The notes under the pieces were generated by a model that saw only the letters and a list, made by a program, of their open reading frames with translations, was not told the DNA's origin and did no database searches. Source: CAYTQK01 sp964439745 (GTDB taxonomy: Bacteria; Desulfobacterota; Desulfobacteria; Desulfobacterales; Desulfosudaceae). From it: a stretch of DNA of 17,491 nucleotides. Each line of letters begins with the position of its first letter. Positions within the stretch are counted from its first letter, which is position 1. Positions 11,969-17,491 of this stretch are shown piece by piece. The translations under genes were made by a program, and so were the position numbers. The stretch spans positions 1 to 17,491 of the forward strand of contig CAYTQK010000034.1 in the NCBI GenBank assembly GCA_964439745.1. The letters are read 5' to 3'.

Positions 11969-14218
11969 TCAGACCGTAAATTCAATAATAAACCGGGTTC
12001 CCCGGGGGGTATTGTCGTGGACCGATATCTTGCCGCCATGGTCGGTGATGATGGAGTTGACAATGGCCAGCCCCAGGCCCATGCCGGTTTTCTTGGTGGA
12101 AAAATAGGGCTCGAACAGGTTGCCCTTTTCCTCGTCCGGAATGCCCTTGCCGGTGTCGGCAAAGTCCAGGCGCACCTTGCGCTCCTCGGGCAGCTCGGTG
12201 ACGGTAATGGTGATGGTGCCGGCGCCGGCCATGGCCGCGATGGCATTGTCGATCAGGTTGATCAGGGCCTGCTTGATCTGCTGACGGTCCAGGTTGAGCA
12301 GGGGCAGCTTGGCCGGGGCCTCCACCACAAAGGCGATCTGCCCGTCCTCCTCGGTATAAAGATCGGCGGTCTCCTTGATAATGGGCAGCAGGTCGCAGGG
12401 CTTGGGCTTGGCCACGGGAAACTTGGCAAAGGCGGAAAACTCGTTGACCAGGTTGCGGATCAGTTCCACGTATTCGATGATGGTGCGGATGCACTCGTCA
12501 AAGACCGGGTCCTGCACCTGCCGGGCGAACCGGCGGTTGAGCCGCTGGGCGGACAGGGAGATGGGGGTCAGCGGGTTTTTTACCTCGTGGGCGATGCGGC
12601 GGGCCACCTCCCGCCAGGCGGCCATGCGCTGGGCCCGCTCCAGCTCGGTCAGGTCGTCCATGACCAGCACCATGCCCAGGTACTGGCCGGTCCGCTCGTG
12701 GCGCAGGGCGGTCAGGTACATGGCAAAGCTGCGCGGCCGGCCGTTGATGGTCAGCCGCAGGGGCAGGGTAATGATATCCTGGCCGGAGTCCTTGATGCGG
12801 GCAACGCAGTCCCGGGCCAGACGCAGGTACTCGCCGCCGAGCACGTTGGCGTAATAGCGGTTAATGACCGCGTGGTGGGAAATGGACAGCATCTTTTCGG
12901 CCGACTTGTTCAGGGTGGTGACAAACCCGTCGGCATTGAGCGAGATAACCCCGGTGGAAATGTTGTCCAGGACGGTCTCCATGTAAACGCGCCGCTCCTC
13001 CAGCTCGTCCTTCTGGGTTTTCAGGATGGCGGCCGATTCTTCCAGCTGGCGCCGGTTGGTCCGCAGATCGTCGGTCATCTTGTTGAAGGACTGCACCAGC
13101 ATGCCGATTTCGTCGTCGGCCAGTTGCTCGATGGTGTAAGAGAGGTCGCCGGCGGCGACCTTGCCCAGCCCCTTGGCCAGTTCATTGATGGGGGTGGTAA
13201 TGGATTTGGCGATGAAAAACCCGAACCAGACGGCGCAGAAGACGACCAGCAGGGCCACCAGGGTCAGGGAGATCAGGTACGTACCCTGGATGGGGTCCTG
13301 CAGCATCTTGATCTGGCGGTACTCCTTGTACCCGTGGGAAATGGCGGCCAGGTCGGTGGTCAGGGTGGGCGGCAGCAGCACGGAGATGACCAGAAAGGCC
13401 TGGGCCTCGGCGCGCGGGGCGCCATAGGGTACCGAAGCGATGGAACTGACCAGTTCGCCGGGCGCGGTTTCGCGGGTGATGGTGTTGGTGTTGGTCTCTT
13501 GCGGGGCTTGCTTGTGCAAATCGTGCACGGGGACGGCCGTAAAGAGGTTCTGTTCCAGCCTCGGGGAAATGGCATAGGTCAGCCGACGGCCGTTGGGCGC
13601 GTAAACCTCGACCGCGTTAAGGTGAAATTCCCGCTGCACGATCTGGGCATAGCGGGCCAGGTCGTCTTCCCGGGCGGGCGCCAGCAGTTCCTGTTTTTCG
13701 ATCTGGTAGGCGGTGCGCTTGAGAAAGAAGATGTTGTTGCTTTCAATGTGGGTATAAATGCTCTTGCCCACCTGGAGGGAATGTTCCAGGGCCTGCTCCA
13801 CGGGCACATTGAACCAGAACTTGATGCTGGTGGTGATGAAGTTCATGGAGAAGAAGAACAATATGATGGCCGGCACCAGGGTCAGGGAGATAAAGGCCAC
13901 TACCAGGCGGGTCCGCAGCCGGGCGCCCATGACGTTCTGACGGCGGTCATAGAAGAGCTTGACCAGGTTGCGGAAGACCAGGAAGATGAGCAGGAGGATC
14001 AGCAGCAGGTTGATGTTGATGAGGATGAACATCAAGACCGTGTTGGAGACCGGGATCTGGGTGCCGAAATGGATGACCCGGCTTTCCACGAAGGTCAGGA
14101 CGGCCACGATGACCAAAAGGCCGATGATGATCAGGCTTTCCCGCTTCCTGCGGCGGCGCTCGTCTTCGGACAGGCCGGATAGAAACGAGCGAATGGCCTT
14201 GAACACTTTATTCTTCAT
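11969..14218 (-). CDS. ntrY: NtrY-like membrane sensor histidine kinase
   Basis: 749 residues at the inner membrane. TM1 about 28-47, TM2 about 58-83, TM3 about 103-127, a periplasmic sensor region of roughly 180 residues, TM4 about 312-338, then HAMP (to about 390), a coiled-coil linker, a PAS domain (about 405-510) and the kinase core: H544 in RRIAHEVKNPLTPISLSAQRL, N box INLIDNAIAAM (N658), G1 DTGKGIP, F box LFEPYFSTK, G2 TGMGLGLAIVNSI. This order with two extra N-terminal TM helices is that of NtrY. It should phosphorylate the NtrX-like protein next door. The signal is unknown; NtrYX systems elsewhere respond to nitrogen, redox or envelope state. It follows the DUF4390 gene after 51 bp. 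Confidence 0.95.
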   Translation of the reverse strand: MKNKVFKAIRSFLSGLSEDERRRRKRESLIIIGLLVIVAVLTFVESRVIHFGTQIPVSNTVLMFILININLLLILLLIFLVFRNLVKLFYDRRQNVMGARLRTRLVVAFISLTLVPAIILFFFSMNFITTSIKFWFNVPVEQALEHSLQVGKSIYTHIESNNIFFLKRTAYQIEKQELLAPAREDDLARYAQIVQREFHLNAVEVYAPNGRRLTYAISPRLEQNLFTAVPVHDLHKQAPQETNTNTITRETAPGELVSSIASVPYGAPRAEAQAFLVISVLLPPTLTTDLAAISHGYKEYRQIKMLQDPIQGTYLISLTLVALLVVFCAVWFGFFIAKSITTPINELAKGLGKVAAGDLSYTIEQLADDEIGMLVQSFNKMTDDLRTNRRQLEESAAILKTQKDELEERRVYMETVLDNISTGVISLNADGFVTTLNKSAEKMLSISHHAVINRYYANVLGGEYLRLARDCVARIKDSGQDIITLPLRLTINGRPRSFAMYLTALRHERTGQYLGMVLVMDDLTELERAQRMAAWREVARRIAHEVKNPLTPISLSAQRLNRRFARQVQDPVFDECIRTIIEYVELIRNLVNEFSAFAKFPVAKPKPCDLLPIIKETADLYTEEDGQIAFVVEAPAKLPLLNLDRQQIKQALINLIDNAIAAMAGAGTITITVTELPEERKVRLDFADTGKGIPDEEKGNLFEPYFSTKKTGMGLGLAIVNSIITDHGGKISVHDNTPRGTRFIIEFTV

Positions 14219-14269
14219 GGGCGGACGTTCAGCAATATTCTGTTTTCCCGGCGGCGGGCGCCGGCCGGG

Positions 14270-14851
14270 TTAATAGGTAAAGTAGATCGTGTGCCAGTCC
14301 GTCTCCACATTCCAGAAAGAAAGAAAAAACAGGACATAGTGCAGGTAAAAGGGCAGGGTCATCTTGTCGAGTTCCGCCTTGGCACGGATCTGGTACTTGT
14401 CGCCCTTATTCAGCTTGTCCATGCCGCTCAGGACCAGCCCTTCGATCTTGCACATGGCCTGGCTGGCTTCTTCAAAGGAGCCGGTGGTGAGCGACTTGCC
14501 CTCTTCCCAGGAGCGGATGACGGTGTAGGTCTCCTTGATGTTGTTGTAGGCGATGGTGTGGTTTACCTCCAGCTCGGTGATTTTTTTGTCAAACCAGAAT
14601 CCGCGCTGCTGGTCGAGGGTGATAAAAAGGGAGAATGTCGCCGGCACCCCGCTTTGCACCGCCTCGGTGATTTTTTCATTAAAGGCGTTTTCAATGCGGG
14701 CGAAAAAGAGCAGGTGGTCCTGGGTGTTGGTAACGATGATGTCGGTCAGCCGGGCGTTTTCCGCCCAGGCCAGTGACCCCTGGCTGATCAGAAAGAAAAA
14801 ACAGAGCAGCACCACGCCTGTTTTCTTGAAAAATCGGTTATATGTCCCCAT
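14270..14851 (-). CDS. DUF4390 exported protein
   Basis: 193 residues beginning with a Sec signal peptide (TGVVLLCFFFLISQGSLAWA, cleavage before ENARL), then a predominantly beta domain: RLTDIIVTNTQDHLLFFARIENAFNEKITEAVQSGVPATFSLFITL and YQIRAKAELDKMTLPFYLHYVLFF. This is the DUF4390 family, found beside ntrY-type kinases in Beta- and Deltaproteobacteria. Its function is unknown; the location suggests a periplasmic partner of the kinase. The ATG at 14851 is preceded by AGGAAAGG and begins the signal peptide; a frame continuing to 14944 would add unlikely residues in front. Confidence 0.9.
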   Translation of the reverse strand: MGTYNRFFKKTGVVLLCFFFLISQGSLAWAENARLTDIIVTNTQDHLLFFARIENAFNEKITEAVQSGVPATFSLFITLDQQRGFWFDKKITELEVNHTIAYNNIKETYTVIRSWEEGKSLTTGSFEEASQAMCKIEGLVLSGMDKLNKGDKYQIRAKAELDKMTLPFYLHYVLFFLSFWNVETDWHTIYFTY

Positions 14852-14997
14852 GACGACCTTTCCTGTGTCGTTCCGGTTGCCGGGGCGCCTTGCTGCGGCC
14901 CGGGGAATTTGGACGTTGCCCCCTCCTCCCGAAGGGGCAGGCATCTTCCATGACGGCAGTCAATCCGGCCTGGCGGGCATCATACACGGAAAGGGTT

Positions 14998-15900
14998 TTA
15001 AAATGCAAGGGATTTCAAGGAGGCGCGCTCTTCGTCCGCGGCCGGGTCCAGAAAACCGGTTTTCCAGCACTGCTTTTCGCGGAAAATTTTCTGGAGGAGC
15101 TGGTGATTGAAGAGGTGTCCGGATTTGCGGGCGACCAGGCGGCCCCGCAACGGCATGCCCAGCAGGGAGAGGTCGCCGATGCAGTCCATCACCTTGTGCC
15201 GGACAAACTCGTTATCGTACCGCAGACCGCCCTCGTTCATCAGGGCTTCGCCGTCGATGACCAGGGTGTTGTCCAGCGAGCCGCCCCGGGCCAGGCCGTG
15301 CTGCTTGAGCATCTGGTATTCATGGTAGAAGCCGAAGGTGCGGGCCCGGCTGATCTCTTCGGCAAAGGCGGCTGGCGTGACCGTGACCCGGCAGGTCTGT
15401 TCGCCGATAACAGGGTTGTCATAGGCGATGGTGCATTCCACCCGGAAGGCGGTATCCGGGTAAATGCCCACGAATTTGTCGCCGTCGCTCAGCTCCACGG
15501 GCTCGCGGATGATGAAAAAACACCGCTGGGCCGGCTGCTCCACGATGCCGGCGCGCTGGATCATCTCCACGAAGGGGCGGGCGCTGCCGTCCATGATGGG
15601 CAGTTCATAAGCGTCCATTTCCACCAGGGCGTTGTCGACGCCCATGCCGGAAAAAGCGGCCATGAGGTGTTCAATGGTGGAGACAATGACGCCTTCCTGG
15701 CCCAGGACCGTGGCCAGGCTGGTGTCGGTGACCATTTTGAACAGGGCCGGGATGCTGGGCGCGTTGCGCAGGTCGGTGCGGATGAATTTGATGCCGTGAT
15801 TGGGCGGCGCCGGGCGGATGGTCAGGTTGATGGACCGGCCGGAATGGACCCCGATGCCGGAACAGCGGGCGCTGTCGCCCAGGGTTTTCTGTTTATGCAT
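14998..15900 (-). CDS. lpxC: UDP-3-O-acyl-N-acetylglucosamine deacetylase
   Basis: Zinc enzyme for the committed step of lipid A synthesis. The 300-residue protein has IGVHSGRSINLTIRPAPPNHGI at the N-terminus, the zinc ligand H78 in STIEHLMAAFSGMGVDN, MDGSARPF, RTFGFYHEYQMLKQHGLARGGSLDN, zinc ligands H235 and D239 in HKVMDCIGDL, and catalytic H262 in KSGHLFNH. The ATG at 15900 gives the usual MxKQKTL-type start; further in-frame Met codons upstream add sequence without family likeness. Only a weak GGAT precedes it. It has a leader of roughly 140 nt from the promoter at 16044-16072. The following DUF4390 gene starts 146 bp later and may be read through. Confidence 0.97.
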   Translation of the reverse strand: MHKQKTLGDSARCSGIGVHSGRSINLTIRPAPPNHGIKFIRTDLRNAPSIPALFKMVTDTSLATVLGQEGVIVSTIEHLMAAFSGMGVDNALVEMDAYELPIMDGSARPFVEMIQRAGIVEQPAQRCFFIIREPVELSDGDKFVGIYPDTAFRVECTIAYDNPVIGEQTCRVTVTPAAFAEEISRARTFGFYHEYQMLKQHGLARGGSLDNTLVIDGEALMNEGGLRYDNEFVRHKVMDCIGDLSLLGMPLRGRLVARKSGHLFNHQLLQKIFREKQCWKTGFLDPAADEERASLKSLAF

Positions 15901-15974
15901 GATATATATCCGCAGTTTTGCGGACCGGTGGGGCTTCCCCTGCCGGTCTGCAAAACGAGGCATTATGGTTGCGT

Positions 15975-16002
15975 GACGGTCCAATCTATTTGCCGGACCG
16001 TC
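15975..16002. promoter_or_regulatory. Inverted repeat in the lpxC leader
   Basis: GACGGTCC (15975-15982) and GGACCGTC (15995-16002) are perfect inverted copies 12 bp apart. The same sites also form an imperfect direct repeat GTCCAATCTAT / GTCCAATTTAT. It lies about 35-60 nt inside the predicted lpxC transcript, so it may be an operator or an RNA hairpin that tunes lpxC expression. Confidence 0.45.
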
Positions 16003-16043
16003 CAATTTATCAAAAACCTTATATTTTTTTTAATACTTATTTA

Positions 16044-16072
16044 ATGATACACGGATTTTGCAGACGTGTCAA
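16044..16072 (-). promoter_or_regulatory. Sigma-70 promoter reading toward lpxC
   Basis: On the minus strand a perfect TTGACA (16067-16072) is followed by exactly 17 bp and TATCAT (16044-16049), inside an otherwise AT-rich patch. The predicted start near 16037 gives a leader of about 137 nt before the lpxC ATG. Confidence 0.7.
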
Positions 16073-16182
16073 TGCCACTTTGGCCACTTTGGCTGGCGGG
16101 GGAGCGGCCCTGGAAAGGCGGCCGGATCGTGCCGGCCGAATCAGTCAAAACAAGCCCGGCCAAAAAATGCCTGTACTTATCC

Positions 16183-16234
16183 CCGGATTTCTGGTAGCTA
16201 CAAATCCGGACCGGTTTTTTCGCAAAAAAGCCGG
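16183..16234. terminator. Paired hairpins with T runs between lpxC and comM
   Basis: CCGGATTT (16183-16190) pairs perfectly with AAATCCGG (16202-16209) around an 11-base loop. Immediately after, CCGGTTTTTT (16211-16220) can pair with AAAAAAgCCGG (16224-16234). The first hairpin followed by six T (16215-16220) looks like a plus-strand terminator, yet it lies 72 bp upstream of the comM start with no gene before it. It could be an attenuator in the comM leader or the end of a short unannotated transcript. Confidence 0.45.
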
Positions 16235-16305
16235 GTTCCGAGCCCAGGCGCCGGCCGGCACTTGCCAGGGAGGGCGGCGTGGAACACACCTCAGGATGAG
16301 AAAAA

Positions 16306-17491
16306 GTGCTTACCCGAGTTTTCAGCAGCGCCGTTATCGGTATTGACGCCTGCCCGGTGGAAGTGGAGGTAAATATCGCCCGGGGCCTGCCGGCCTATAT
16401 CACCGTCGGCCTGGCCGAGGCGGCCGTGCGCGAAAGCCGCGACCGGGTCCGGGCGGCCATCGTCAATGCCGGGTTCCGGTTCCCGGACGACCGCATCACC
16501 GTCAATCTCGCCCCGGCCGGCATCAAAAAGACCGGCACCGGCTTTGACCTGCCGGTGGCCCTGGGCATCCTGGCCGCTGCCGGCATGATCGACGCCGAAG
16601 AGCTTCAGCGCTACATGGTCCTGGGCGAACTGTCCCTGGACGGCGGGGTGCGGCCGGTGGAAGGGGTCTTGTCCACGGCCCTGGCCGCCCGGGAAGGCGG
16701 GTTTGCCGGCCTCCTCGTCCCGGCGGAAAACAGCCGGGAAGCGGCAGTGGTGGAGGGGCTGGACATCTACCCCCTGGATCACCTCTCCCAGGCGGTCAAT
16801 TTTTTCAATGGACACAACAGCCTGCACCCGGAACAGGTCGACTGCGCCGAGCTGTTCGCCCGCCGGTCGCAGTTTGTTGATGATTTTTCCGAGGTGGCCG
16901 GCCAGGAACACGCCAAGCGGGCCCTGGAGATCGCCGCCGCCGGGGGGCACAATCTCCTGATGTCCGGTTCTCCCGGTGCCGGCAAGACCATGCTGGCCCG
17001 GCGGCTGCCCACCATCCTGCCGGACATGACCTTGGCCGAGGCCATTGAAACCACCCGCGTCCATTCCGTGGCCGGGCTGCTGGACAGCGGCCATGGCCTG
17101 GTGGCGCGGCGGCCCTTTCGCGCGCCCCACCACACCATCTCCGACGCCGGACTCATCGGCGGCGGGGGCAACCCCCGGCCCGGCGAGGTCTCCCTGGCCC
17201 ATCACGGGGTGCTCTTTCTGGACGAGCTGCCGGAGTTCAAAAAAAGCGTCCTGGAGATGCTGCGTCAGCCCCTGGAAGACCAGGAGGTGACCATTGCCCG
17301 GGCGGCCGTTTCCGTGACCTATCCCTCTTCGTTCATGCTGGTGGCTGCCATGAATCCCTGTCCCTGCGGTTTTCTGGGCGATCCCCGGCACGAGTGCGTC
17401 TGCCCGCCCGGCCGCATTCAGCAGTACCGCGCCCGGATTTCCGGTCCGCTGCTGGACCGCATTGATATCCACCTGACCGTGCCGCCGGTCT
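16306..17491 (+). CDS. comM: YifB/ComM-family Mg-chelatase-like AAA+ ATPase, 3'-truncated by the window
   Basis: 395 residues of a protein that is usually about 500-510 long; no stop before the edge. An N-terminal ChlI-like domain (SSAVIGIDACPVEVEVNIARGLPAYITVGL and AVRESRDRVRAAIVNAGFRFP) precedes the AAA+ module with Walker A GSPGAGKT (221-228), FRAPHHTISDAGLIGGG, and Walker B GVLFLDELPEF (301-311). A cysteine group CPCG...CVCPP (C352, C354, C364, C366) is typical of the family. ComM is a helicase that helps branch migration during natural transformation; outside competent species the role is unclear. The start is GTG at 16306, with AGGATGAG upstream; an ATG inside that site is out of frame. 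The gene diverges from lpxC. Confidence 0.94.
   Translation, partial: MLTRVFSSAVIGIDACPVEVEVNIARGLPAYITVGLAEAAVRESRDRVRAAIVNAGFRFPDDRITVNLAPAGIKKTGTGFDLPVALGILAAAGMIDAEELQRYMVLGELSLDGGVRPVEGVLSTALAAREGGFAGLLVPAENSREAAVVEGLDIYPLDHLSQAVNFFNGHNSLHPEQVDCAELFARRSQFVDDFSEVAGQEHAKRALEIAAAGGHNLLMSGSPGAGKTMLARRLPTILPDMTLAEAIETTRVHSVAGLLDSGHGLVARRPFRAPHHTISDAGLIGGGGNPRPGEVSLAHHGVLFLDELPEFKKSVLEMLRQPLEDQEVTIARAAVSVTYPSSFMLVAAMNPCPCGFLGDPRHECVCPPGRIQQYRARISGPLLDRIDIHLTVPPV

Noticed and set aside
10520..14182. Very long plus-strand open frame (about 1220 codons) across the ntrX-ntrY region
   Set aside because: Low-complexity, Gly/Asp/His/Gln-rich translation typical of the antisense of GC-rich genes; the minus strand carries complete, motif-bearing NtrY and NtrX.
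16291..17472. Minus-strand open frame of 393 codons at the right end
   Set aside because: It is the antisense of comM, which has intact Walker motifs and family likeness on the plus strand.

Overview
The window is chromosomal DNA of a GC-rich, Gram-negative anaerobe, most likely a Desulfobacterota (former Deltaproteobacteria) member of the Desulfobacteraceae/Desulfosarcinaceae type. The clues are an ArsR-methyltransferase fusion of the SahR type beside ahcY, a DUF4390-ntrY-ntrX-rsmD-coaD run on one strand, lpxC (so an outer membrane with lipid A), and an old-yellow-enzyme homologue with C-terminal cysteines. Almost everything reads leftward (minus strand); only pcm and comM/yifB read rightward.

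Left part (1-6850): an unassigned structured region (about 20-145), a bidirectional terminator, then ahcY and sahR, which form an apparent two-gene SAM-recycling operon. In front of it is a near-consensus sigma-70 promoter with a perfect 16-bp palindrome just downstream of the predicted start point, which is probably the SahR operator. Next come a hypothetical protein, a two-TM potassium-channel protein that has lost its whole RCK/TrkA-N domain, pcm, an old-yellow-enzyme oxidoreductase, an AT-rich repeat segment and a small membrane protein.

Middle part (6980-9370): an accessory island. A cupin gene lies beside a 38-codon membrane-protein remnant, followed by two AT-rich toxin-antitoxin pairs in tandem (RelE/ParE toxin with Phd/YefM antitoxin; MazF/PemK toxin with a ribbon-helix-helix antitoxin). 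Both toxin stop codons sit inside R-box-like motifs. Two imperfect inverted repeats of 127-130 bp with TAAC/GTTA-type outer boxes flank the MazF pair, and in each pair the box after the toxin is the reverse complement of the box that opens the segment. This is the signature of integron gene cassettes, so I read the island as a small integrase-less cassette cluster (CALIN) carrying toxin-antitoxin cassettes. It is the most interesting part of the window.

Right part (9369-17491): a conserved leftward block, lpxC, DUF4390, ntrY, ntrX, rsmD, coaD, combining lipid A synthesis, an envelope/nitrogen-type two-component system, rRNA methylation and CoA synthesis. The NtrX-like regulator has a degenerate GAFTGA loop. 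A 405-bp divergent intergenic region with a strong lpxC promoter and several hairpins separates lpxC from comM/yifB, which runs off the right edge. No rRNA, tRNA, CRISPR array, insertion sequence or integrase gene was recognised.
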